Assembly: GCF_023241715.1 (NCBI RefSeq)
Contig: NZ_JALQCW010000006.1
Span: 1-64,000, forward strand
Source of the DNA: Pseudomonas morbosilactucae
GTDB taxonomy: Bacteria; Pseudomonadota; Gammaproteobacteria; Pseudomonadales; Pseudomonadaceae
Length of the DNA: 64,000 bases
Direction: 5' to 3'
Shown: in pieces, positions 7,705 through 16,293 of the stretch
Position numbering within the stretch: the stretch's first letter is position 1
How the letters are laid out: each line of letters begins with the position of its first letter
Position numbers and translations under genes: made by a program
Notes under the pieces: generated by a model
Seen by the model: the letters and a program-made list of their open reading frames with translations, nothing else
Databases searched by the model: none
What the model was told of the DNA's origin: nothing

Positions 7705-10700
7705 AAGGTGCCCCACAGCTCCCGCGTTCAACACATGACATTCCTTCCTTCACATAGCCACTACTACCAGCACTAAGATTACATGAAGCCCCCTCAAGAT
7801 CTACGTTTACAGGCTCCAAATTTCCGCCTTTCGAAGTTGGAACATTTTTGTGTCCTAAGTGCATATCATCCGGATTCATTGAAGTTTCCCCACATCGCCA
7901 GCACTTGTATCCTTCTGGAGGTCTTATTTCCAATCTATTATTACGAATCTTACACTGCCCATTTCGATGCCCACCACCAACTTTACTTGCGGCTATTTCC
8001 TCTGCAGTAGCCCCCTCGCCATCTCGTAAAGCATGTTTTGAAGGCGCCTTTTTTGCCAAACCTAATGGATCGACCCACTCCACTGGGTTCGGCGCATATC
8101 CATAAAAATTCAACCCACCCGCATAACCAATCGGGTCCTGACTAACAAACCGCCCAACCGCCGGATCATAGTACCGATACCGATTGTAGTGCAGCCCTGT
8201 CTCAGGGTCGTGGTACTGCCCCTGGAACCGAATCGGGTTGGTGATGCCCTGCTGCACGGCCCAGTCCGTGCGTTGTTCCTTGATTTCTCCCCACGCCTTG
8301 TACTGTGCGCTCCAGGCCACGCGGCCGTGCTGGTCGGTGAGTTCTTGCGGTGTGCCCAGGTGGTCGCATTGGTACCAGGCCAGGGCGTCGAAGGGGTGGG
8401 CCTGTGGTTTGTGGTTCCACAGGGGGTCGTGGTCGATGTCGTAGTCGCCGCTGTAGGTCGGTTGGTTCAGCAGGCGGATGGGTTGGTGGCGGATGGCTTG
8501 GGCGACGGGCACGAAGCTGCCGGGTTCGAACAGGTAGTGCACGGTGCGGCCGGTGCCACTTTCGTGTTGGGCCGGGCTGCTTTCCCAGGCAAGGTTGTCA
8601 CCGTCCCAGCCGTAGAGGGTGAAGCCGCAGCCGAGTTCTCGTTGTCGGCGCGCCTGTTCGTTGCGGTTCCATTGGGAGCCGGCTTCGGGGCGACGTTTGT
8701 AGTGGGCGCTGGAGTTTTTGTGTAGGCGTCGGCCCAAGGCGTCGTAGGCGTATTCCACGGCCAGACGCGGGTCTTCGAAGTGCACGAGGCGGTCGAACAG
8801 GTCCCAGCGCAGGCGGCTGTAGCTGCCGTTTTGCCAACGCTGGATCTGGTTGCCGCGGTCGTCGTATTCATAGTGGGTGCCAGCGTATTCGCGCAGCAGG
8901 TTGTCCAGCAGTTTGCTGCGTTTGGGGTCCTGGTCCAGGGGCCGCTGGATGGCGTGGGTTGGGTCGTCGAGCAGGTTGCCGGCCGGGTCGAAGGCGAAGG
9001 TTTCCACGGCCAAGCGGCTGGTGGCGCTGAGCAGTCTGCCCACCGGGTCATAGCGGTAGGCCAGCGGGCCACGGCGGCTGTCGTTGATGTCGGTGAGTTG
9101 CCCGGCGGCGTCGTAGCGGTACTCGCGCTTGATCAGGGTGCTGTTGTCGTCGCTGCGGCCCAGCAATTGTTCTTGCAGGCGCCCGGCCGGGTCCCAGCGT
9201 TGGGTTTGCAGCAGGTGGTTGCCTTGGTGACGGGCGATTTCCCGGTGCAGGTCGTCCCGTTCGTAGCCGATCAGTTCGTGCTGGTCCAGGCGCATGCCCA
9301 GCAGATGGCCGCTGCCGTAGGTCAGCCAACTGACGCGGTGGCCGTCGGGCCGCACGGTGGCGATGCGCTGGTTGAGCACGTCGTACTCGTGCTGCCAGAC
9401 CGCAACCTGGGGCTGTTCCAGGCTCAGGTAGTGCTGGTGCTCACGGACCAGGTTGCCGGCCGGGTCGTGGAACCACTGCAAGCGGCTGTCGGCGTTGCTG
9501 GCCATGACCAGGTTGCCGTTGCCGTCGTAGGCGAAGGTTTCCCGTTGCGACAGGGTGTTCAGGCTGGCTTGGCGCTCGACCAGGCGGCCCATTGGGTCGA
9601 ATTTGACCGCAATGCTGCGTTCGCCATTCAGGGTGCTGTGCAGCCGACCGGAGCTTGGGTCGTATTGGTAACGGGTGGTGCGGCCATCAAACCCGGTCTC
9701 TTCCAGCAGCCGGCCCATGGGGTCGTAGTGAAAGTGGGCACGGCGTTCGTTCTGGTTTTCCAGGGCCAGCAGGCGCCCGAGGCGGTCCCAGCGATAACGC
9801 AGGGTCTGCTCCGCGGCATCGACCCGCTCGGCAATCATCCCGCCCTCGGTGTAGCTCCAGGTGGTGCAGCGTTCAAGGCCATCGACGTGGGCCAGCAGTC
9901 GGCCTTCGGCGTCGCGCTCGAAGCGCTCTTCGGTCTTGTCCGGGTGTTTGATCAACACCAGTTGGCCGGCCTTGTAGCGGTACTCGGTTTTGTTGCCGGC
10001 GGCATCGGTGAAACCGACCATCTGCCCCAGGACGTTGTATTCCCAGGCACTGGCCTTGCCGGAGCAATCCACGTATTCGGTCAATTGCCCGGCATCGTTG
10101 TAGTCGAGTTTTTTCTCGTTGCCGTTGGCATCCTTGATCGCCGTGGGCTGGCCCGCCGCGTTGTAGGCGTACTCGGTCTTGTTGCCCAGCGGGTCCTCCA
10201 TGACCACCAGGTTGCCGCGGTCATCGTACTCACGCAGCCACTGGCCGCCCTCGGCGTCGCTGATCTTGATCAGTTGGCTTTGGTCGTCATAGGCGTAATG
10301 CACCACGGTATCGTCGGCGCGAATGTGCTCCAGCACATTACTGCGGTCATCGTAGCTATAGCGGTCGGTGCTGCCGTCGGCGTGCACATGGCGCACCACG
10401 TTTTTCGCGCTGTCGCGGAACAGCCACTCGGAACGACCGTCGGCATGGCGGATGCGGTAGGTGTAGCCAAGGACGTCGTAGTAGTGCCAGGTCTCCTGCC
10501 CATGGGCATCGGTGACGTAGGTCAGGCGAATGTTTTTATCCCACTCCAGACGGGTGTCGAAGCTGCCGTCATCGGCCCACTCGCGTACGGCCCTGGCATC
10601 CGGACCGCTGCCCTGCCACTGCAGGTTCATGCCGCGCCCGGTGCGGTCGCTGTATCGGGTGACCAAGTGCTGCTGGTACCGATAACTCCAGGCCGAACCG

Positions 10701-12367
10701 TTCTCGTCCTGGGCCTGAACCAGGTCGCCATAGGCGTCATATTGATAGCGGCACAGTTGCCGTTGCGGGGCGCCGTCGCGGATTTCCCACACGCCGGTGA
10801 GGCGACCCTGCTCGTCGATCATCGTGCCCAGGTGCAACAGCACCTCGCTGATGTCGTCCTGATAGGTGATCAGGTCCGAGAGCACCGGCAGGTCGTTATG
10901 CCGATGCTCGTGGTGCAGCATGATCCCCGCGCCGTTGCGCAGCACCACGCCGCTCAGCAGATAACGCTGGCCGTAGCGGACGTAGGTTTCCTTGCGTTCG
11001 AAACCACGGCACAGCACCAGTTGTTGCTCGCTGGGGCGCACCAGCGTCAGGTTTTCGATCGGGTCATAGTGGAACAGGCCGACCTTGGGCAGCGGGTAAG
11101 CGTGGCTGCGGCCATCGAGGTCGTGGAACATCACGCCGTCATCGCCCAGGTCAAAACGGGTGGTCAGCTCGCTGATCCAACGGGCACCCAGCACACCCTG
11201 GTCGTACGCCGCCAGGCTCGAACAGTAGGTCCGGGTCCAGTCGATCGGGAACGGGCCCGGCAGGCTGAAATCGGTGTGACTGAAGCTTTCCGAGCCCATG
11301 GCAAAACTGATGCTCGGCCCGGTCCCCGAGGGCGCACCGTTCTTGCAGCAACTGGGGCTGCCCTTGGCCGGTATCTCGGTCGCGGTTTGCTCCACCTCGC
11401 CCGCCCCCGCCTTGTGTTTGGCCTGGCTGGTGGCGTCTGATTTAACGTTGGTGCCTTGCCCGTGTTTATTGCGCAGCCGCCATTTGGTGGTGCCGCTGGC
11501 GAGGATCAGGCGCATGGCCTCGATGGAATGCTCGGCCTTGGCATCCCCCAATTTGTTCAGCTCGACACGCAATTGCGGGCCCAATGCGCGCAATTTCGGG
11601 GTCTGGCGCAGCACCTCGGCCTTGACCTCTTTGGGCACCACGCTGCTGCTCAGGCTGTTGGCCAGGCCCTTGGCCCCGGCTTTGTAGGCGCTGAAGGCGG
11701 CGGCAAAGAAGTTGTCGATGGTCGCGCTGGGGTCATGCAGCAGGTTGTCCCCCGCAGCACTGAGTTTTTTGCTCGCCGCGTCCAGGTCGCCTGTGGAGTC
11801 GAGCGTGCCGTTGACCAAGGCTTCCAGGCCGTCGACGATCTGATTGATCATTTTTTCGCCGAACTTGCCGGCGTCATCGAGCACCGTCTTGAGCTGGCCC
11901 TCGGCTTGCGTGACGAAGTCTTCAAGCTCACCGACGATGGTCGCGTTGAGGTGGCTGACGATGGTCTCGATCAGGGCGTCGCCCAGTATCGCCTTGCCCT
12001 CCTGGCGCACCAGCGACAGCATCGGCCGCAGGCTCATGCGCGCCGCCGCCATGCCCGGCGGCAGCGGGATCACGCCGATCAGATTGATCCCCAGGCTGAC
12101 CCAGATAAACGGGTCCTGCTCCTTGCTGTTGGCCAGGTTGACGATGTCCCCCAGGGCATCCATCAAGGCCATGACGTTGCCCACCACCGGCAAGGCGCCG
12201 GAGACGTTCTTGATGCGCTCCAGGTTGACCAGGTCGCCACTGACCTCGCGCAACCAGGTGTCGAACTTCGCGGCGCCAAGGCCGACGTCCTCGACCTCGA
12301 TGAGGTTCAGCGGGACGATCGCGACTTGAACCTCGCGGGAGGTTTCGGCGGTGGTTTCAGTGCTCAT
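7694..12367 (-). CDS. rhs: Rhs-family T6SS effector with C-terminal GH-E/HNH nuclease tip
   Basis: 1557 residues. N-terminal 350: helical region with one hydrophobic stretch (about 100-125, FIWVSLGINLIGVIPLPPG), no PAAR. From about 360 a DUF6531-type start (FSLPGPFPIDWTRTY) leads into many YD repeats, which build the Rhs shell, ending at the autocleavage motif DPLGLA (about 1433-1438). The last 119 residues are the toxin: CWRC (1489-1492), LGHK (1504-1507) and EGASCNLSAG (from 1525) fit the zinc-stabilised GH-E/HNH nuclease superfamily, so DNA is the likely target. The start ATG overlaps the vgrG stop (ATGA). Base composition falls sharply right after DPLGLA, marking an exchangeable tip. Confidence 0.85.
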   Translation of the reverse strand: MSTETTAETSREVQVAIVPLNLIEVEDVGLGAAKFDTWLREVSGDLVNLERIKNVSGALPVVGNVMALMDALGDIVNLANSKEQDPFIWVSLGINLIGVIPLPPGMAAARMSLRPMLSLVRQEGKAILGDALIETIVSHLNATIVGELEDFVTQAEGQLKTVLDDAGKFGEKMINQIVDGLEALVNGTLDSTGDLDAASKKLSAAGDNLLHDPSATIDNFFAAAFSAYKAGAKGLANSLSSSVVPKEVKAEVLRQTPKLRALGPQLRVELNKLGDAKAEHSIEAMRLILASGTTKWRLRNKHGQGTNVKSDATSQAKHKAGAGEVEQTATEIPAKGSPSCCKNGAPSGTGPSISFAMGSESFSHTDFSLPGPFPIDWTRTYCSSLAAYDQGVLGARWISELTTRFDLGDDGVMFHDLDGRSHAYPLPKVGLFHYDPIENLTLVRPSEQQLVLCRGFERKETYVRYGQRYLLSGVVLRNGAGIMLHHEHRHNDLPVLSDLITYQDDISEVLLHLGTMIDEQGRLTGVWEIRDGAPQRQLCRYQYDAYGDLVQAQDENGSAWSYRYQQHLVTRYSDRTGRGMNLQWQGSGPDARAVREWADDGSFDTRLEWDKNIRLTYVTDAHGQETWHYYDVLGYTYRIRHADGRSEWLFRDSAKNVVRHVHADGSTDRYSYDDRSNVLEHIRADDTVVHYAYDDQSQLIKISDAEGGQWLREYDDRGNLVVMEDPLGNKTEYAYNAAGQPTAIKDANGNEKKLDYNDAGQLTEYVDCSGKASAWEYNVLGQMVGFTDAAGNKTEYRYKAGQLVLIKHPDKTEERFERDAEGRLLAHVDGLERCTTWSYTEGGMIAERVDAAEQTLRYRWDRLGRLLALENQNERRAHFHYDPMGRLLEETGFDGRTTRYQYDPSSGRLHSTLNGERSIAVKFDPMGRLVERQASLNTLSQRETFAYDGNGNLVMASNADSRLQWFHDPAGNLVREHQHYLSLEQPQVAVWQHEYDVLNQRIATVRPDGHRVSWLTYGSGHLLGMRLDQHELIGYERDDLHREIARHQGNHLLQTQRWDPAGRLQEQLLGRSDDNSTLIKREYRYDAAGQLTDINDSRRGPLAYRYDPVGRLLSATSRLAVETFAFDPAGNLLDDPTHAIQRPLDQDPKRSKLLDNLLREYAGTHYEYDDRGNQIQRWQNGSYSRLRWDLFDRLVHFEDPRLAVEYAYDALGRRLHKNSSAHYKRRPEAGSQWNRNEQARRQRELGCGFTLYGWDGDNLAWESSPAQHESGTGRTVHYLFEPGSFVPVAQAIRHQPIRLLNQPTYSGDYDIDHDPLWNHKPQAHPFDALAWYQCDHLGTPQELTDQHGRVAWSAQYKAWGEIKEQRTDWAVQQGITNPIRFQGQYHDPETGLHYNRYRYYDPAVGRFVSQDPIGYAGGLNFYGYAPNPVEWVDPLGLAKKAPSKHALRDGEGATAEEIAASKVGGGHRNGQCKIRNNRLEIRPPEGYKCWRCGETSMNPDDMHLGHKNVPTSKGGNLEPVNVDLEGASCNLSAGSSGYVKEGMSCVERGSCGAPYGR

Positions 12368-15282
12368 GAGAGCACCTCACCGGCCATCAGGCTTGGCGTC
12401 TGGAGAGGCATCTTGGGCAGGCTCACCGCGGGCAGGCTTGGCAGGCTGGGCAAACTCGGCAGTTGGCCGGTCTTGCTCGCCGCCCCCAGCAACGACGAGG
12501 CACTGGGCATGGCGGCGCTGGCCAGTGGCGGCAGGCCGGCGACCCCGCCCTGCACCACGCCCTTGACCTGCTGCGCGGTCTGCATCGCGCCCTGGGCGCT
12601 TTGCATCAGGCCCATGCCGCTTTGTGCCAGGCCCTTGCCCTGCTCCAGCAGTTCGCTGCTGCCGCTGGGCAGGACGCTGGCAACCATCGACTGGACCTGG
12701 GCCGGAATGCTGTCGGCCCCAGGCAGCTTTGGCGGCCACTCGGGTTTGCCGACGTAGCTGCCCTGGCTCCAGGTGTCCGCCGGGTCGGCCCCGAACAGCA
12801 CCCGGGCCGGGCCCGGAGCGGCGCCGGCCACGGTGGCGAAGCCCTTGGCGTCGAGGGTGCCCTTGAGGCTCTTGCCCAAGGCGTCGATCACTTCGAATTC
12901 GCCCCCCTTGATGCCCAGGCGGTTGGCGTACTGGTTGAACAGTTCCAGGGTGCCCTTGCTCGGTTTCGGCGGCTCGGGAAACACCCCGGCGTTGCTCTTG
13001 GCCCCGGTGTAGGCGAAGTTCGCCGCGTGGGCGGTGTAGGGCCCGGTGGTGGAATGGGTGATGCCTCCGGCGTTGTAGACCGTGGCGCTGCCACCGCCTT
13101 GGATCACCAGTTCGGTCTTGGCGGTCAGGGTGATGCGGTCGGCGTTGGCCGTGACATTCAGCTTGGCCAGCAGGTTGATGCTGTCTTTAAGCGCACGGAT
13201 GTCGATGTCACCGGAGGCCGCCACCAGGCGCCAGCCCAGGTTCTGCACGAACAGGCGCATGCCTTGGCTGGCACTGGCCAGCAAGCGTTTGCCGATGGCC
13301 AGGCTGGTGTGACCGGTGCTGCTCAAGGCCAGGTGCTCGCCAGTGGCGATATGGCTGGAGCGTGGGGTGGTCAGGGCGATGCCGGCCGGGCTGGCCAGCA
13401 CCAGGTGGGGTTCGACGAACTCGGGAAACTCGTTGGTGGTCACGTCCCCCGGGCCGGTCCCGAGAATGCCTTTGTGCTGCCGGTGCATGGCCTTGGCCAC
13501 GTCATCCTGGTCCCCGGCTTCCTGGGCCTGGTTTTCCCGAGCCTGAATGGCAAAGCCGTCCTGCTGCTCGCTGGCGGTGGCCAGGCGTTCGGCGGTTTCC
13601 GGCAAGTCCTTGTGGTGTTTGCTTTCGTGGGGCCGGGGCTCGGTGGTGATCAGCAAGCCGGCCGCCGCCCGCACCGCGCCGTGGCGGTCGGTGCGCAGCT
13701 CGAAACCTTCACCCCGCGGCTGGCCACCCGACGGCCGTGGGTGGGTCAGGTAGCCGAGGTTGATGGCACTGGCGCCATGGTCGCTGCGCAGGGCGATGCT
13801 GATTTCACTGGTGGTGTCGTCGATGCGCAGTTCGTTGGCGCGGCTGCCCTTGTATTCCTTGCTCTTGACCGTGGCCAGGGTCTTGAAGTCCGGCAGCTTG
13901 TAGGGCGGCAGGTTCACCCCGTGGTACAGGCAACCCGTGAGCAGGGGCTGATCAGGGTCGCCCTCCAGAAAGGTGATCAGCACTTCCATGCCAATGCGCG
14001 GCAGCGAGATGGCCCCGAAACTCTGGCTGGCCCAGTTCGACGCAACCCGCATCCAGCAGGTGGTCTTGTCGTCAAAGCGGCCTTCGCGGTCCCAGAAGAA
14101 CTGCACCTTCACTCGCCCGTACGGGTCGCAGTAGATCTCTTCGCCGGCCGGGCCGGTCACCACGGCTCGCTGGGAACCCAGGACCTTGGGTTTCGGATGG
14201 TCCAGGGGCGGACGATAAGGCACGTCCCAAGGCGTGGCGCAGAAGTGGTTGCGGTAGCCCTGGTGAAAGTCGTCCTTGTGGTCGGTGACGTCGCTGCTGA
14301 TCACCTCTTCCAGAACCTGGGGCTGCTTGCCCTCGTGGTGGATTTCAGTGAGCAGCCACAGGTCATTCCACGCCGGGTTGGCATGGTCGGTCAGGGTCAT
14401 GAAATGCCCGGTCACCAGCACCGGCTGGTCGCTGTTGCCCTCGGCCAGGCGGTAGTCACTGCGATGCCGCTCCAGGGCCCGATTAGCCAAGTGCTTGCCG
14501 CGCTCGCGATCGGTGAAACGCGCCGGGTAGTCATAGTCTTCCAGGTCCGGTTTGGCGCCGCTCTTGGCGTCGCTCTCCAGCTCGATGCGCGGCTTGGTGA
14601 AGTCATAGTCGCGGCGCGTGGTGCGGCTGGTCCGGGTGGCCAGGCGCAAACCGAAGCGCTTGACCACCGGTACCTCGGCCACCAGCCCGGTGTCTTGCTG
14701 ATAGGCCACGGGGGCAAGCTTGGGGAACACCGTCTGATCGTCGCCAAACACCAGCAAATGCGCCTGTTCGCTGTGCTGGAAGTGATAGTGGATCCCCTCC
14801 TCTTCACACAGGCGCTGGATGAAATGCAGGTCGGACTCGTCGTACTGCACGCAGTAGATGCGCTCGGGGTACACCGCGCTGAGCTGGTAGCGATGATCGC
14901 TGGCGAGGATCCCGTGCTCCTCCAACACCGCCGAGATGATCTGCGGCACGGTCATCTGCTGGAAGATCCGCTGGTTGGTGCGATGGGCCAGGTAGGCCAG
15001 TTGCGGGCGCAGGGAAATCCGATAACGAGTCAGGCGTTTCCCGGCCTCGCCCTGGGCAATGCTATAGACCAGCCCATGGATGCCGCTGCCAGTGGGTGAC
15101 AGCTGCAGGAACGCCAGCTTGTGCAGCAGGCTTTCGAGGTTCAACGAGGCCTTTTCACTGACCAGCTCCAGTTCAAATTCAAACGGTGTGTTCAAGGCTT
15201 CGCGGCCCTTGAAAGCCAGGACCTGAAAGTCCGCGCCCTCAAGGGTCAGCGTGAAATGGGGCTGGTTGGCCGGTGAGAACAT
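12364..15282 (-). CDS. vgrG: T6SS spike protein VgrG (TssI)
   Basis: 972 residues from the ATG at 15282, with AGGA seven bases before it (the frame is open 15 codons further). The first 500 residues are the gp27/gp5-like spike body (FEFELELVS, YCVQYDESDLHFIQRLCEEEGIHY, GRVKVQFFWDREG, WASQSFGAISLPRIGMEVL). A DUF2345-type beta-helix follows, then a transthyretin-like module (FEVIDALGKSLKGTLDAKG, about 785-830). The end is Gly/Ala/Pro-rich (LPSLPSLPSLPAVSLP). It carries the Rhs effector encoded by the overlapping next gene. The long C-terminal extension probably forms the docking site for Rhs or PAAR (inferred). Confidence 0.92.
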   Translation of the reverse strand: MFSPANQPHFTLTLEGADFQVLAFKGREALNTPFEFELELVSEKASLNLESLLHKLAFLQLSPTGSGIHGLVYSIAQGEAGKRLTRYRISLRPQLAYLAHRTNQRIFQQMTVPQIISAVLEEHGILASDHRYQLSAVYPERIYCVQYDESDLHFIQRLCEEEGIHYHFQHSEQAHLLVFGDDQTVFPKLAPVAYQQDTGLVAEVPVVKRFGLRLATRTSRTTRRDYDFTKPRIELESDAKSGAKPDLEDYDYPARFTDRERGKHLANRALERHRSDYRLAEGNSDQPVLVTGHFMTLTDHANPAWNDLWLLTEIHHEGKQPQVLEEVISSDVTDHKDDFHQGYRNHFCATPWDVPYRPPLDHPKPKVLGSQRAVVTGPAGEEIYCDPYGRVKVQFFWDREGRFDDKTTCWMRVASNWASQSFGAISLPRIGMEVLITFLEGDPDQPLLTGCLYHGVNLPPYKLPDFKTLATVKSKEYKGSRANELRIDDTTSEISIALRSDHGASAINLGYLTHPRPSGGQPRGEGFELRTDRHGAVRAAAGLLITTEPRPHESKHHKDLPETAERLATASEQQDGFAIQARENQAQEAGDQDDVAKAMHRQHKGILGTGPGDVTTNEFPEFVEPHLVLASPAGIALTTPRSSHIATGEHLALSSTGHTSLAIGKRLLASASQGMRLFVQNLGWRLVAASGDIDIRALKDSINLLAKLNVTANADRITLTAKTELVIQGGGSATVYNAGGITHSTTGPYTAHAANFAYTGAKSNAGVFPEPPKPSKGTLELFNQYANRLGIKGGEFEVIDALGKSLKGTLDAKGFATVAGAAPGPARVLFGADPADTWSQGSYVGKPEWPPKLPGADSIPAQVQSMVASVLPSGSSELLEQGKGLAQSGMGLMQSAQGAMQTAQQVKGVVQGGVAGLPPLASAAMPSASSLLGAASKTGQLPSLPSLPSLPAVSLPKMPLQTPSLMAGEVLS

Positions 15283-15369
15283 CCCTTGTTCCTCGTGCAA
15301 TGCTGCGGCCTGTGCTGACAGGCCCAAGGCCCATCAGCACAGGTCGAAATTCTTCAGGGGGTACAACAG

Positions 15370-15396
15370 CCCTCGGCCGGCCAATGCCGGCGAGGG
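15370..15396 (-). terminator. stem-loop between hcp and vgrG
   Basis: A strong GC hairpin (CCCTCG ... CGAGGG with an inner CCGGC/GCCGG pairing) lies 18 bases after the hcp stop on the transcribed strand. There is no T run, so it is more likely a partial terminator or RNA-stabilising structure that keeps hcp mRNA more abundant than vgrG-rhs. Confidence 0.4.
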
Positions 15397-15414
15397 ACGC
15401 AACGCCAGGCAGCC

Positions 15415-15933
15415 TTAGCCGGCCACTGGAGTGCGCCAGTCATCGGAACCGGAAGTACCGGAGACTTCGTGGGTCCAGGTGATCTTGCGGTAGGTGAAAT
15501 GCACGTCTTCCAGGTGGGTGAAGTGCGCGTTCGATGGGTCTTGGCAGTTGTGCATGTAGTCCTTGATGTCAACGATGATTGCGTCTTCAAGGGTGGTGGT
15601 GAAGTAATGCTCTTGGGTGCCGGCAGCGGACGTGCGGTACCAGTGGATAACGATTTCGGTCAGGCGCTCGCCCGAGGTCAGGGCCGCCAGCAGCAGCGGT
15701 GAGGCCTTGTCGAAGACCTTGGTGATGATCACCGGCTTGTGTACGCGCTGACCGGTCGGCTGGCCGGATTGCGGATCACGGGGAATGATCACTTCGTGCT
15801 GGAAGCCCTGGACCATGACCTGGTCTTCGTGGCCTTCCTGATAAGTGTTGCCCACCGAATCGGCGGTGAAGGCGCCAGCAGTGATCAGGCCTTGTTTGGT
15901 GCCAGTGACGGACATGTACGCGGGTGTAGCCAT
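15415..15933 (-). CDS. hcp: T6SS tube protein Hcp (TssD)
   Basis: 172 residues. MATPAYMSVTGTKQGLITAGAF, the mid-sequence VMVQGFQHEVIIP and KPVIITKVFDKASPLLLAAL, and the final THEVSGTSGSDDWRTP are classic Hcp. Hexameric Hcp rings stack to form the inner tube of the T6SS. The start at 15933 is fixed by AAGGAGAGCACCC just upstream. It is the first gene of the hcp-vgrG-rhs unit and has a long, elaborate control region. Confidence 0.95.
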   Translation of the reverse strand: MATPAYMSVTGTKQGLITAGAFTADSVGNTYQEGHEDQVMVQGFQHEVIIPRDPQSGQPTGQRVHKPVIITKVFDKASPLLLAALTSGERLTEIVIHWYRTSAAGTQEHYFTTTLEDAIIVDIKDYMHNCQDPSNAHFTHLEDVHFTYRKITWTHEVSGTSGSDDWRTPVAG

Positions 15934-16000
15934 GGGTGCTCTCCTTGCTGAAAAATCGGGACCGACAGGCACCATCGCCTGCCAGGTAGTGGGAGGAGAT

Positions 16001-16016
16001 ATCAAAAGCCATGCCA
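16001..16016 (-). promoter_or_regulatory. candidate sigma-54 promoter of hcp
   Basis: On the minus strand TGGCATGGCTTTTGAT matches the -24/-12 consensus TGGCACG-N4-TTGCW at ten of twelve fixed positions with correct spacing. The weak point is TTGA instead of TTGC at -12. It lies about 70 bases before the hcp start. The locus encodes a sigma-54 activator, and hcp operons of related systems depend on such activators. Confidence 0.45.
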
Positions 16017-16102
16017 TCATATTGGAATCACTTATATTTCAATCACTTAGGCGTGTGTACAGGGAGTTTCAGCGGATTTACCCGGCCTTGGCCGGTCAGC
16101 AT

Positions 16103-16142
16103 TGCGCAAGAAGTTGCGCAGTACTGCGCAACTTCTTGCGCA
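16103..16142. promoter_or_regulatory. 40-bp perfect palindrome, two activator-type sites upstream of hcp
   Basis: TGCGCAAGAAGTTGCGCA (16103-16120) and its reverse complement TGCGCAACTTCTTGCGCA (16125-16142) flank GTAC, so the whole 40 bases are a perfect palindrome. Each half is itself a dyad, TGCGCAA-N4-TTGCGCA. The centres are 22 bases apart, about two helical turns. The position some 110-140 bases upstream of the presumed start suits binding of the sigma-54 activator Sfa (inferred). Confidence 0.6.
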
Positions 16143-16180
16143 CTCCCCCACAACCACCGAAGCACCTAGCCTCCAGAACC

Positions 16181-16201
16181 TTATCCACACACTTATCCAC
16201 A
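16181..16201 (+). promoter_or_regulatory. two tandem DnaA boxes
   Basis: TTATCCACA occurs at 16181-16189 and again at 16193-16201, both perfect DnaA-box matches in the same direction, three bases apart, in non-coding DNA between the palindromic sites. They may bind DnaA and link hcp expression to it, or be accidental. There is no other sign of an origin. Confidence 0.45.
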
Positions 16202-16207
16202 ACCCAC

Positions 16208-16225
16208 TGCGCAACTTCTTGCGCA
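16208..16225. promoter_or_regulatory. third copy of the 18-bp palindromic site
   Basis: TGCGCAACTTCTTGCGCA is identical to the copy at 16125-16142. Its centre is 83 bases from that copy, close to eight helical turns, so all three sites face the same side of the helix. Three identical copies in 123 bases and none noticed elsewhere in the window argue for a dedicated regulator site. Confidence 0.6.
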
Positions 16226-16293
16226 CTTGGCCAAACCCTCGGCCAAGGGGGCCAGCGCAGTGTTCTGTTCTTTTCTGTACCCGCCGCCCTACC

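Noticed and set aside
8780..11440. 886-codon open frame on the plus strand
   Set aside because: It is antisense to the Rhs repeats; its Val/Ala/Gln-rich composition is a by-product of the GC-rich codon bias of the real gene.
12463..15099. 878-codon open frame on the plus strand
   Set aside because: Antisense to vgrG, no family features, no ribosome site.
16103..16142. 40-bp palindrome as a transcription terminator
   Set aside because: No T run on either strand, and an identical third copy lies separately at 16208-16225, which fits a binding site better.
16181..16201. replication origin
   Set aside because: Only two DnaA boxes, no AT-rich unwinding region and no origin-associated genes (dnaA, dnaN, gidA) nearby.
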